32,112 bases of DNA from an uncultured Bacteroidota bacterium (GTDB taxonomy: Bacteria > Bacteroidota > Bacteroidia > Flavobacteriales > BACL11): contig CABXPN010000010.1 in the NCBI GenBank assembly GCA_902514225.1, positions 1 through 32,112 on the forward strand, in the 5' to 3' direction. The position numbers and the translations under genes are program-made. Below, piece after piece: positions 1-8,205 of the stretch. The first letter of the stretch is position 1, and every line of letters starts with the position of its first letter. A model generated the notes under the pieces. The model saw only the letters and a list, made by a program, of their open reading frames with translations, did no database searches and had not been told where the DNA came from.

Positions 1-2079
1 AATTTTGCTTTTGCATCAGTGTTTTGGGGTACGATAGGTATGCTTGTTGGGGTAATAATTGCCATGCAGTTATATATGCCAGTATTGAATTTTGACACCT
101 CTTGGTTAACTTTTGGTAGATTAAGACCTTTACATACTAATGCTGTTATTTTTGCTTTTGTAGGGAACGCAATTTTTGCAGGAGTTTATTATTCACTTCA
201 GCGATTGCTTAAAGCAAGAATGTTTTCAGATAAGTTAAGTAATATACATTTTTGGGGATGGCAACTAATTATTGTTTCAGCAGTACTTACGCTTCCTTTT
301 GGAATTACTTCATCAAAAGAATATGCTGAATTGGAATGGCCTATAGATATAGCTATTACTTTAGTTTGGGTTATATTTGGTTGGAATATGTTTGGTACTA
401 TTCTAAGAAGAAGGGAACGCCATTTATATGTTGCTATTTGGTTTTACATTGCAACTTTTGTAACCGTTGCAGTTTTACATATTGTAAATAATTTAGAGTT
501 ACCTGTACACTTTCTAAAATCATATTCATTATTTGCCGGAGTTCAAGATGCTTTGGTACAATGGTGGTACGGGCATAATGCGGTTGCTTTTTTTCTTACT
601 ACACCAGTACTTGGTTTAATGTACTATTTTGTTCCTAAGGCTGCTAATCGTCCAGTTTATTCTTATCGTTTATCCATTGTTCATTTTTGGGCTTTAATTT
701 TTATCTATATATGGGCAGGTCCACATCATTTACTTTATACTGCTTTGCCTGATTGGGCACAGAGTTTGGGTGTCGTTTTCTCTATTATGTTAATCGCTCC
801 TTCATGGGGTGGGATGATTAATGGATTATTAACTTTAAGAGGTGCTTGGGATAGGGTAAGAGAAGATGTTATTTTGAAGTTTTTTGTTGTTGCAATTACT
901 GCTTATGGAATGTCTACTTTTGAAGGACCAATGCTTGCACTTAAAAATGTTAATGCAATAGCTCATTATACCGATTGGATTCCTGCTCATGTACATGTTG
1001 GTACATTAGGATGGAATGGTTTTATGATTTTTGGAATGATGTATTGGCTAATTCCAAGAATGTATAACACAAAACTATATTCTCAAAAATTAGCAAGCAC
1101 TCATTTTTGGACAGCTACATTAGGAATTATTTTTTGGGTATTGCCAATGTATTTTGCAGGGTTTACACAAAGTTTGATGTGGAAAGAATTTACTGCTGAT
1201 GGTTATTTGGTTTATCCTAACTTTCTTGAAACAGTAACGCAAATTATTCCAATGTATATTATCAGGTCAGTTGGTGGACTTATGTACCTTATTGGAATGA
1301 TTATAATGTCCATTAACCTTTGGAAAACAGTAAGAATAGGTAATCTTACTGAAAATGAGCCTGCTCAAGCTGCTGCTTTAGTGGAGTATAAAAAACACAA
1401 AGGAGAACATTGGCACAGATGGGTCGAAAGAAAACCAATTCAACTGATGATTGCTTCATTAGCACTTATTCTTTTAGGGTCTGCTATAGAGTTGGTTCCT
1501 ACCTTGATTATTGAATCTAATATTTCAACTATTTCATCTGTGAAGCCTTATACTCCTTTAGAATTAGAAGGTAGAGATTTGTACATTCGTGAAGGATGTA
1601 ATAATTGTCATTCACAAATGATTCGTCCTTTCCGATCAGAAACAGAAAGATATGGAGAATATTCTAAAGCTGGGGAGTTTGTTTATGACCATCCTCACCT
1701 TTGGGGGTCAAAAAGAACAGGACCTGATTTGCATAGGATAGGAGAGAAGTACAGTTCTTCTTGGCACTATAATCATATGTACGACCCGACTATGACTTCA
1801 CCAGGATCAATTATGCCAGCTTATAAATGGATGTTTACAGATAACTTAAGTACAAAGTACACTAAGAGTAAAATTAAAGCAATGATCACTCTTGGAGTCC
1901 CGTACACTGATTTGGAATATAAGAATGCTGTTGAAGACTTAAATATTCAAGCGGAAAAAATTGCTATTGAGTTGAATGAACAATTGCAAAACCCAATAGT
2001 AACAATTGATAAGAACAAGGAAATAATAGCATTGATTGCCTATTTACAAAGATTAGGAACTGATATTAAAACAAAATAA
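1..2079 (+). CDS. ccoN: cbb3-type cytochrome c oxidase subunits I/II fusion (CcoN-CcoO), 5' partial
   Basis: Catalytic core of the high-affinity cbb3 oxidase, fused to the membrane-anchored cytochrome c subunit CcoO. The reading frame is open from base 1, so the start lies upstream; the GTG at 19 is internal to the conserved first helix. The CcoN part (to about base 1400) is polytopic and carries the expected histidines: His-Thr-Asn at 133 (low-spin heme), Tyr-Gly-His-Asn near 570, a Pro-His-His near 720 (CuB ligands) and His-Val-His at about 988 (heme ligands). A further transmembrane helix (about 1440-1510) leads into the CcoO domain, with one heme c motif CNNCH at 1597-1611 followed by the CcoO-typical SQMIRP. 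The N-O fusion is common in Bacteroidota. It is first in an operon with ccoQ, ccoP, ccoG and fixH. Roughly 20-30 N-terminal residues are missing, estimated from family length. Confidence 0.97.
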   Translation, partial: NFAFASVFWGTIGMLVGVIIAMQLYMPVLNFDTSWLTFGRLRPLHTNAVIFAFVGNAIFAGVYYSLQRLLKARMFSDKLSNIHFWGWQLIIVSAVLTLPFGITSSKEYAELEWPIDIAITLVWVIFGWNMFGTILRRRERHLYVAIWFYIATFVTVAVLHIVNNLELPVHFLKSYSLFAGVQDALVQWWYGHNAVAFFLTTPVLGLMYYFVPKAANRPVYSYRLSIVHFWALIFIYIWAGPHHLLYTALPDWAQSLGVVFSIMLIAPSWGGMINGLLTLRGAWDRVREDVILKFFVVAITAYGMSTFEGPMLALKNVNAIAHYTDWIPAHVHVGTLGWNGFMIFGMMYWLIPRMYNTKLYSQKLASTHFWTATLGIIFWVLPMYFAGFTQSLMWKEFTADGYLVYPNFLETVTQIIPMYIIRSVGGLMYLIGMIIMSINLWKTVRIGNLTENEPAQAAALVEYKKHKGEHWHRWVERKPIQLMIASLALILLGSAIELVPTLIIESNISTISSVKPYTPLELEGRDLYIREGCNNCHSQMIRPFRSETERYGEYSKAGEFVYDHPHLWGSKRTGPDLHRIGEKYSSSWHYNHMYDPTMTSPGSIMPAYKWMFTDNLSTKYTKSKIKAMITLGVPYTDLEYKNAVEDLNIQAEKIAIELNEQLQNPIVTIDKNKEIIALIAYLQRLGTDIKTK

Positions 2080-2080
2080 C

Positions 2081-2248
2081 ATGTTGAAATTTATAAAACA
2101 CCATATGGAAACAATAATTGGAATTGAAATATACCCAATTATCTCTTTAACGATTTTCTTTTTCTTTTTTATTGGAATTATTTATTGGGTAATAAAAATG
2201 GATAAGAAACATATTAATGAAGTGTGTAATTTACCTTTAGAAAAATAA
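2081..2248 (+). CDS. ccoQ: CcoQ-like small membrane subunit of cbb3 oxidase
   Basis: Encodes 55 residues starting MLKFIKHHME, one base after the ccoNO stop and six bases before ccoP. A single hydrophobic helix (about residues 17-39, very rich in Ile and Phe, ending IIYWVIK) is followed by a short charged tail. Position between ccoO and ccoP, size and single-span topology match CcoQ, which stabilises the assembled oxidase. Sequence similarity cannot be judged for so small a protein, so the name rests mainly on context. ATG is the only sensible start. Confidence 0.75.
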   Translation: MLKFIKHHMETIIGIEIYPIISLTIFFFFFIGIIYWVIKMDKKHINEVCNLPLEK

Positions 2249-2254
2249 AATATT

Positions 2255-3427
2255 ATGAAATTAAGAAATCGTTTAACTGGAATGTTAATGTTATTATCTC
2301 TTGGGCTTTTTGCTAAAGAAATAGATCCATCTAATCAGATGGATTCCATGATATATTTTGCTTTTATAACTATAATTATCATCATAGTACTAGTGATTTT
2401 TGGTAACTATAGATATCAAAAAAACAGTAATACCTCATCTGAATACGCTCCGAATCGAAATAAAAGTATAAAACCAAACAACTTAATTCAAAGGATCTTA
2501 TTTGCCTTACTGTCAACAATTTTTTTATTGTCGTTTACCTTTTATTTAATAATTGATATGGGGTGGGGGGTGATAAGTTTTTGGGCAATAATTTCATTGT
2601 TTATTTTACAAACTCTTTATACTAGTCTAATTGCTGCTAAGGAGTTATTAAAACAAGAGAATTCAGAGAACCCTCCTACTTTCGAAAAATCTCAATTATT
2701 ATTAGTAATTGTAGTTGTTACTATTTTATTAGGAGGGTTAACTTATTTAGTAGTTGATGATTTATATGCTTTGGTTGCATGGCTTTTGTTTCCTTTAACC
2801 ATTCTTCATCATCTATTATCATCTTATTTTAATTTTCAAGATGAAAAAGAAATATGTTGTGAAACAAAGCAATCAATTATTCAAGATATTGAAAGTGAAG
2901 ATGTATTACTTGATCATGATTATGATGGGATAAAAGAGTTAGATAATAACCTTCCTTCGTGGTGGCTATATGGTTTTTATGGTTGCGTTATTTTTGCATT
3001 GTTTTACTTATATGATTATCATATTATTAATAACAGTCCATTACAAGCACAAGAATATATTATTGAACTTCAGCAGGCAAATGATGAAATTAAATTAAAT
3101 GTAAAACCAGTTGAGATAGTTCAGTTAGTTGACGAGCAATCTATATCTAATGGAGCACAGGTATATGCTAATAATTGCATTGCTTGTCACCTTGTAGATG
3201 GAGGAGGTTCAGTAGGGCCTAACTTAACGGATGATTATTGGATTCATGGTGGTGATTTTGATGCAGTTGTAAAAGTAATTAATGATGGAGTTTTGGATAA
3301 AGGAATGATTGCATGGAAAACAGTTCTGAACCCAACACAAGTAAATGAAGTAGCTTCTTTTTTACTTACCTTACCACAAGTAGATGGAAAAGATCCTCAA
3401 GGAGAACCTTATATTGAAGAGGAATAA
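2255..3427 (+). CDS. ccoP: cbb3-type cytochrome c oxidase subunit III (CcoP), mono-heme with extended membrane domain
   Basis: Electron-entry cytochrome c subunit of the cbb3 oxidase, 390 residues. The C-terminal part shows the CcoP signature: a helix with LPSWWLYGFYGC (about 233-255), then a cytochrome c domain with the single heme motif C308-I-A-C311-H312 and GPNLTDDYWIHGG after it, ending in a distal segment with Met residues that could ligate the heme. Proteobacterial CcoP normally carries two CXXCH motifs; only one is present. The N-terminal ~200 residues contain about five additional hydrophobic helices (near 30-50, 80-100, 105-125, 145-166, 170-190), absent from the proteobacterial form. 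Single-heme, N-terminally extended CcoP proteins are found in Bacteroidota. The gene lies six bases after ccoQ and 14 before ccoG. Confidence 0.93.
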   Translation: MKLRNRLTGMLMLLSLGLFAKEIDPSNQMDSMIYFAFITIIIIIVLVIFGNYRYQKNSNTSSEYAPNRNKSIKPNNLIQRILFALLSTIFLLSFTFYLIIDMGWGVISFWAIISLFILQTLYTSLIAAKELLKQENSENPPTFEKSQLLLVIVVVTILLGGLTYLVVDDLYALVAWLLFPLTILHHLLSSYFNFQDEKEICCETKQSIIQDIESEDVLLDHDYDGIKELDNNLPSWWLYGFYGCVIFALFYLYDYHIINNSPLQAQEYIIELQQANDEIKLNVKPVEIVQLVDEQSISNGAQVYANNCIACHLVDGGGSVGPNLTDDYWIHGGDFDAVVKVINDGVLDKGMIAWKTVLNPTQVNEVASFLLTLPQVDGKDPQGEPYIEEE

Positions 3428-3441
3428 TTTAATTAAAATTT

Positions 3442-4836
3442 ATGGAGGACGAAAAATCTTTCAGGGATAGTATTTCAACCGTAAATGATGAAGGGGGGAG
3501 GAATTGGTTATATCCTAAAAAGCCAAAAGGTAAATTCTACAATAAGAGAAGAATAGTAAACGGTATTTTACTTGCTACTCTACTTATTGGTCCTTTTATT
3601 AAAGTGGGAGGACAACCTTTTTTCTTATTTAACTTATTAGCAAGAAAATTTATTCTTTTTGGAGTTGTATTCTGGCCACAAGATTTTAGTCTATTTGTAT
3701 TGGCTATAATAACAGCTATAGTTTTTATTGTACTTTTTACTGTTATCTTTGGCAGGATTTGGTGTGGTTGGGTATGTCCTCAAACTATTTTTATGGAAAT
3801 GGTTTTTAGAAGGATAGAATACTGGATTGAAGGAGATGCAAGGAAACAAAAAAAACTAAACAAACAACAGTGGAATACTGAAAAAATAAGAAAGAAAGGA
3901 TTGAAATTTATTCTTTTCTATCTAATATCTTTTCTAATAGCCAATGTGTTTTTGGCCTATATTATAGGTAGTGATGCTTTATTGGAGATTATTACTGATC
4001 ATCCTAAAAATCATGTTAATGGTTTAGTCTCTATATTTGTTTTCTCAGGAGTTTTCTATTGGGTGTTTGCATGGTTTAGAGAACAGGTGTGTATCATTGC
4101 ATGCCCTTATGGTAGATTGCAAGGAGTTATGATAGATAAAAATACAATTGTAGTTGCCTATGATTATTTAAGAGGTGAAAAAAGAGGTAGATTAAATAAA
4201 AAAGAAAAGGAAAGAACTCTTGGTGATTGTGTGGACTGCAACCTATGTGTTGAGGTATGTCCTACAGGAATTGATATAAGAAATGGGACACAATTAGAAT
4301 GTGTAAATTGTACTGCTTGTATAGATGTATGTGATAATGTAATGAATAAAATAAACTTTCCTGAAGGTTTAATTAGATATACATCTGAAGAAAATATTGA
4401 AAAGGGAGATACTAAAGTTTTTAATAATAGAGTAAAAGCATATTCAATAGTTTTACTTTTATTAGTTTTCCTGTTAGTATTTTTTATGATGAGTAGGTCG
4501 CCAATAGCTACAACTGTATTAAGAGCTAAAGGTCAAATTTATCAAGTGCATGAAGAAACAATAAGTAATTTATATACTTTTAACTTGGTGAATAAAACAA
4601 TGTTTAAAGCTGATGTTAAATTTAAAGTACTTTCTCATAATGGGAAAATTCAGTTCATAGGAGCGGACAATATAGTAGTTAAACAACAGGATATTTATAA
4701 AGGAACAATGTTTATATATTTGCACACTGATCAGTTAAAATTACCAAATGAAAAGTTAATAATTGGGGTGTATAAAAGTGATATTTTAATTGAAGAAATT
4801 GAAACTACTTTTTTAGTTCCAAATAAAAAACACTAG
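3442..4836 (+). CDS. ccoG: cytochrome c oxidase accessory protein CcoG (FixG/RdxA family)
   Basis: Membrane iron-sulfur protein of 464 residues needed for cbb3 oxidase biogenesis; CcoG proteins have been linked to reducing Cu(II) for the oxidase. After hydrophobic segments there is the polyferredoxin signature WCGWVCPQTIF (about 108-118), then a cytoplasmic ferredoxin domain with two 4Fe-4S cysteine clusters: C263, C266, C269, C273 and C287, C290, C293, C297. A further helix (about 333-350) precedes the C-terminal Ig-like FixG domain. The gene is 2 bp from fixH, so translation is probably coupled. Length and domain order are normal for the family. Confidence 0.95.
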   Translation: MEDEKSFRDSISTVNDEGGRNWLYPKKPKGKFYNKRRIVNGILLATLLIGPFIKVGGQPFFLFNLLARKFILFGVVFWPQDFSLFVLAIITAIVFIVLFTVIFGRIWCGWVCPQTIFMEMVFRRIEYWIEGDARKQKKLNKQQWNTEKIRKKGLKFILFYLISFLIANVFLAYIIGSDALLEIITDHPKNHVNGLVSIFVFSGVFYWVFAWFREQVCIIACPYGRLQGVMIDKNTIVVAYDYLRGEKRGRLNKKEKERTLGDCVDCNLCVEVCPTGIDIRNGTQLECVNCTACIDVCDNVMNKINFPEGLIRYTSEENIEKGDTKVFNNRVKAYSIVLLLLVFLLVFFMMSRSPIATTVLRAKGQIYQVHEETISNLYTFNLVNKTMFKADVKFKVLSHNGKIQFIGADNIVVKQQDIYKGTMFIYLHTDQLKLPNEKLIIGVYKSDILIEEIETTFLVPNKKH

Positions 4837-4838
4837 TT

Positions 4839-5261
4839 ATGAAATTAAATTGGGGACATAAAATAATAATCACATTTGGTTTTTTCTTTTTACTAATGGG
4901 GGCATTAATTTATAAAAGTATAAATACTGATTTTCAGTTAGTAGCGCCAAACTATTATGAACAAGAAATTGCTTATCAACAAAGAATTGATGCTATAAAT
5001 AGGTCTGAAAATCTTGATTTTGATTTAAGTTCAGATATAGATGGTAACTTAGATTTAATTTCAAATGAAAATACTCAGAAGGGGATACTTTATTTTTATT
5101 GTCCCTTTGATAAATCAGCTGATTTTCAAGTTGAATTAGACTTGGAAAATAATACACAAAAAATTAACTTAGATGGAGTTAAAAAAGGAAAATGGGAAGT
5201 AGAAATTGTATTTGAAAAAGCTAATTTACTTTATATTATTAAAAAAGTAATCGTATTATGA
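4839..5261 (+). CDS. ccoH: FixH/CcoH family protein
   Basis: A 140-residue protein with a single N-terminal transmembrane helix (about 8-26) starting MKLNWGHKI, then a periplasmic domain with an YYEQEIAYQQRIDA segment typical of FixH/CcoH. Family members assist late assembly of the cbb3 oxidase and associate with CcoN and CcoP. The stop codon overlaps the start of the next gene (ATGA), showing coupling with the TauE/SafE-like gene. The position directly behind ccoG supports the call. Confidence 0.9.
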   Translation: MKLNWGHKIIITFGFFFLLMGALIYKSINTDFQLVAPNYYEQEIAYQQRIDAINRSENLDFDLSSDIDGNLDLISNENTQKGILYFYCPFDKSADFQVELDLENNTQKINLDGVKKGKWEVEIVFEKANLLYIIKKVIVL

Positions 5262-5950
5262 TATCCTCCTTTTTATTGGGTTTATTCGGTAGTTTTCATT
5301 GTGTTGGAATGTGTGGCCCTATTGTTCTTTCATTACCTTGTAATAATTCTAATCAGTCATTATCAGCTCTGCAATACAACCTTGGCAGAATACTTTCTTA
5401 TTCATTCATGGGGCTTATTTTTGGTATCTTTGGTAAAGGCTTAATCATAAATGGAATTCAGCAAGGAGTATCTGTTTTTGCAGGAGTACTATTAATTATC
5501 TCAGTTTTTGTTCCTAATTTAGTAGGAGTGAAATGGATGATTTTTAAACCTATGCAATTTTTCTATACATGGGTGAAAAACAAGTTTACCTACCTTTTTA
5601 AGTCTCAGTCAAAATACAGACTTTTAGGAATAGGTTTTGTCAATGGATTTTTACCTTGCGGACTAGTTTATATTGCCCTTGTAGGAGCTTTGCTTTCCAA
5701 TTCTGTATTAGATTCAGTTTTTGCAATGTTAATGTTTGGAATAGGAACCTCACCATCATTGATTCTTTTAATGTACTCTTCTAAAATGATAAGTAAAAAT
5801 TTAAAACAGAAGATAACTAAGTTTATTCCTATATTTATTACTTTACTAGGATTGATTTTTATTCTAAGAGGTTTAGGTTTAGGAATACCATATGTTAGTC
5901 CTAGTTATGATGTGCTAAAACCTGAGATCACACAAGAGAGTTGTCATTAG
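5258..5950 (+). CDS. TauE/SafE-type (UreH-domain) membrane protein of cbb3 operon
   Basis: Polytopic inner-membrane protein of 230 residues with the SafE/UreH-domain signature FHCVGMCGP near the N-terminus (about 13-21) and a second half with GFVNGFLPCGLVYIAL (about 126-141), which gives the duplicated cysteine/proline-containing repeat of this family. Such genes are often the last member of cbb3 operons in Bacteroidota, where a role in copper or thiol handling for oxidase assembly has been suggested; sulfite export is only the family name. Overlaps fixH by 4 bp. No ccoS follows, and ccoI would have to lie upstream of the window or elsewhere. Confidence 0.85.
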   Translation: MISSFLLGLFGSFHCVGMCGPIVLSLPCNNSNQSLSALQYNLGRILSYSFMGLIFGIFGKGLIINGIQQGVSVFAGVLLIISVFVPNLVGVKWMIFKPMQFFYTWVKNKFTYLFKSQSKYRLLGIGFVNGFLPCGLVYIALVGALLSNSVLDSVFAMLMFGIGTSPSLILLMYSSKMISKNLKQKITKFIPIFITLLGLIFILRGLGLGIPYVSPSYDVLKPEITQESCH

Positions 5951-5981
5951 TATAATTATCTCAAAAGGTATTTATGAGAAT

Positions 5982-6085
5982 AAAAAAGAGGAATCTTAAC
6001 TCATAAATGAGATGTATTCCACTTTGGTGGACCTCTCGGTCCTAATTTCGAACTTTTTTAGAGAATTATTAAGTAAGTTTGTCTT
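5982..6085. repeat. Intergenic element A (hairpins plus -7 promoter), copy 1 of 3
   Basis: First of three related intergenic elements (others at 8120-8205 and 9451-9544). In order: an imperfect hairpin with outer arms GGAAT (5990-5994) and ATTCC (6016-6020) and an A-tract on its left side, so it reads as a terminator on the minus strand; TTTGGTGG; a perfect 5-bp hairpin GGACC-TCTC-GGTCC (6029-6042); TTTCGAAC; a T-run; then AGTAAGTTTG and the ATG of the LVIVD gene. On the minus strand the second hairpin has a GAGA tetraloop followed by ACCA, and the order T-loop-like TTCGAA, stem, ACCA, terminator resembles a tRNA 3' end with trailer. Confidence 0.8.
6074..6081 (+). promoter_or_regulatory. -7 promoter element TAAGTTTG of the LVIVD cargo gene
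   Basis: Matches the Bacteroidota -7 consensus TAnnTTTG. Only four bases separate its last G from the ATG at 6086, so transcription should start at or within a base or two of the start codon, giving an essentially leaderless mRNA. No clear -33 TTG at the usual 17-23 bp spacing is seen. Confidence 0.6.
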
Positions 6086-8119
6086 ATGAAAAAACTATTG
6101 TTTTCGGGAATATATTTTCTGACTTTATTTTCATCTAGCTCTCAGAGCTGTCAGGATAATGAAATTGTCTTGCAATTAAATACTGGTGATTGGGCTTCAG
6201 AAGTTTCGTGGTCTATTACAGATTCTTTAGGTAATTTGATTGACTCTACTTCACAAACTTATGCAGATTCAACAACCTATTATGATACTATTTGCTTAAT
6301 AAATGGCTGTTATAATTTCAATATGTTTGATACTTATGGTGATGGATGGCAAGGAGGTAGTTATCAATTATCTGATTCATTAGGGAATATTGTTTCTTCT
6401 GGTAATCTTCAAGGTAGCTTTTCTTTTGGAAGTAACATGTTTAGTATAAATTCTACATCTTGCCCTGTGTTAGGTTGTACACTTCCATCAGCAGTAAATT
6501 ATAATCCAATTGCTACAGTTGATGATTCCTCGTGTCAAATCATTAGTGATAATATAAATTTATTATTTAATTGGTCTGATTCTACTTTACCTATCAATTC
6601 TTTAGGGGGGAGTTATACTGATGTTTATGGAGTAGCAATAAACGGAGGAGAGTATGCAGTGATTGGATCAACTATGGGGGCTCATATTATTGATGTTACA
6701 AATCCCTCTCAGTCTTATGAAGCAGCTTTTGTTCCTGGAGCTTTTCAAGGAAGTTTAGTAACGCATAGAGATTATTTTCATATGGATAATTACCTTTATG
6801 CTGTTTGTGATCAAGGCTCATCTACTCTTCAAATTATAGATTTATCTAATCTTCCAAATTCAGTTACTATAATATATGATACAGATTCTTTAATTTCAAC
6901 AACACATAATATCTTTATAGACACACTTAATAAAAAATTATACACAACTTCAGGAAAGGTATTTGACATCTCAGATCCTATCAATCCTAGCTTCTTGTTT
7001 CATATGGGATTTTTCTATCATGACTTATATGTGGAGAATGATACAGGATATTTTAATTGTTTTTCTAACGGTTTACAGATTTATGAGATGACAACTAATT
7101 CCCCTCAATATTTAGGGAGTTTAACATCATACCCAGATCAAGGAACCAATCACTCGGGATGGAAGAAAGATAATATCTATATAATGGCTGATGAAAATGG
7201 CGGATTATCTTTAAAAGTAATTGATGTTTCAGATTTAAATAACTTGCAAGTAATAGCTCTTTTTAACTCTGGAGTTCTTCCTAGTCCTGCAGTACCTCAT
7301 AATTTAATAATTCGAGACAATTTTGTTTATGTCTCTTACTATTGTGATGGGTTGCAAGTATTTGATATCTCAAACCCTAATAATCCTATAAAAGCAGGAT
7401 ATTATGATACTTACTCTTCTATATATTGTAGTGGATTTAAAGGTAATTGGGGTGTTGACCCTCAACTACCTTCAGGTATAATATTAGCTTCAGATGTGCA
7501 ATCTGGTTTATTTATTTTAGAGTTTGATTATAATGAAGAATCTATTTGTGATGGAGATAGTTTGCTATTTGATACCTCTTATGTTAACGTTGATGGTTTT
7601 CATATTTCAAACACAATTGATTCATTAGGGTATCCGGATATTATTGTAACAGAACTTTCTACTATACCTATAACATCATCATCTCAATCTTTTTCAATTT
7701 GTAATGGTGATAGTTTGGTTGTGGGATCTAATGTATATACATCTTCTGGTAATTACATAGATACTTTAAGTGCTTTCACTAGCTGTGATAGTATTATTTA
7801 CACAAGTTTATTGGTTAGTAACAATTCCTACACCTTTGATACATTAGTAGCTTCTGTTAGTGTTATTTGGAACGGGATACAATTATCAGTTTCAGGAGAT
7901 TATTCCATTGTACTAATTAATTCTGCTGGATGTGATAGTATTGTTAATCTCAACTTTACATATAACCATATATCAGCAATAAATAACAACAATACTAAAG
8001 AAAGAACTTTGATTAAGATAACTGATGTTTTGGGTAGGGAAACTAATGGAAGAGAAAATAAACTCTTATTATATCTCTTTGATGATGGAACAGTAGAAAA
8101 GAGAATAATTCTTGAGTAA
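6086..8119 (+). CDS. Secreted choice-of-anchor B / LVIVD-repeat protein with type IX sorting tail
   Basis: A 677-residue exported protein. A signal peptide (about 1-20, MKKLLFSGIYFLTLFSSSSQ) is followed by a DTYGDGWQGG motif segment (about 84-93) and a GCT..NYNP..DDSSC module (about 131-150), both recurrent in Bacteroidota surface proteins. A beta-propeller-like LVIVD/choice-of-anchor B region follows (about 160-485), with repeats such as GAHIIDVTNP, LQIIDLSN, KVFDISDP and LQVFDISNP, and then two or three repeats of the CDGDSL / CDSII type (about 487-635). The last ~35 residues (DVLGRE ... YLFDDGTVEKRIILE) form a short type IX C-terminal signal nearly identical in pattern to that of the next gene. 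It is presumably exported by the machinery encoded at 21-29 kb. Function of the passenger is unknown; surface adhesion is a guess. Confidence 0.88.
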   Translation: MKKLLFSGIYFLTLFSSSSQSCQDNEIVLQLNTGDWASEVSWSITDSLGNLIDSTSQTYADSTTYYDTICLINGCYNFNMFDTYGDGWQGGSYQLSDSLGNIVSSGNLQGSFSFGSNMFSINSTSCPVLGCTLPSAVNYNPIATVDDSSCQIISDNINLLFNWSDSTLPINSLGGSYTDVYGVAINGGEYAVIGSTMGAHIIDVTNPSQSYEAAFVPGAFQGSLVTHRDYFHMDNYLYAVCDQGSSTLQIIDLSNLPNSVTIIYDTDSLISTTHNIFIDTLNKKLYTTSGKVFDISDPINPSFLFHMGFFYHDLYVENDTGYFNCFSNGLQIYEMTTNSPQYLGSLTSYPDQGTNHSGWKKDNIYIMADENGGLSLKVIDVSDLNNLQVIALFNSGVLPSPAVPHNLIIRDNFVYVSYYCDGLQVFDISNPNNPIKAGYYDTYSSIYCSGFKGNWGVDPQLPSGIILASDVQSGLFILEFDYNEESICDGDSLLFDTSYVNVDGFHISNTIDSLGYPDIIVTELSTIPITSSSQSFSICNGDSLVVGSNVYTSSGNYIDTLSAFTSCDSIIYTSLLVSNNSYTFDTLVASVSVIWNGIQLSVSGDYSIVLINSAGCDSIVNLNFTYNHISAINNNNTKERTLIKITDVLGRETNGRENKLLLYLFDDGTVEKRIILE

Positions 8120-8120
8120 A

Positions 8121-8155
8121 TAAAAACCCACTCAAATTGAGTGGGCTTGTTTCTT
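8121..8155. terminator. Bidirectional terminator-like hairpin after the LVIVD gene
   Basis: A 9-bp perfect inverted repeat, CCCACTCAA/TTGAGTGGG, nearly without loop. On the plus strand it is followed by CTTGTTTCTTTT and on the minus strand by TTTTTATTTA. It should end the LVIVD transcript; the better T-tract is actually on the minus strand. Confidence 0.75.
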
Positions 8156-8193
8156 TTGGTGGACCTCTTGGTCCCAGTTTCGAATTTTTTTAG

Positions 8194-8201
8194 TAAGTTT
8201 G
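8194..8201 (+). promoter_or_regulatory. -7 promoter element TAAGTTTG of the deiminase gene
   Basis: Identical to the element before the LVIVD gene and with the same 4-nt distance to the ATG at 8206. Predicts a leaderless transcript. No convincing -33 element. Confidence 0.6.
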
Positions 8202-8205
8202 ATTT

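Larger units (their letters stand above)
8120..8205. repeat. Intergenic element B (terminator, hairpin, -7 promoter), copy 2 of 3
   Basis: Begins directly after the stop codon of the LVIVD gene with a perfect inverted repeat CCCACTCAA-A-TTGAGTGGG (8127-8145), flanked by T-rich sequence on both strands. Then TTTTGGTGG, the conserved hairpin GGACC-TCTT-GGTCC (8161-8174), TTTCGAA, a T-run and AGTAAGTTTG before the ATG. Compared with copies A and C, a ~12-bp AT-rich stretch between the T-run and AGTAAGTTTG is missing. Copy B aligns with copy C from the preceding sorting-tail codons through to the next start codon. Confidence 0.85.

Noticed and set aside
19..21. GTG at 19 as the real start of ccoNO
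   Set aside because: The frame is open from base 1 and the preceding residues continue the hydrophobic first helix, so the gene is simply cut by the window edge.
6023..6085. A complete tRNA gene on the minus strand in element A
   Set aside because: The distance between the TTCGAA motif and the CCA is about five bases too long for a T-arm plus acceptor stem, and no anticodon or D-arm follows.
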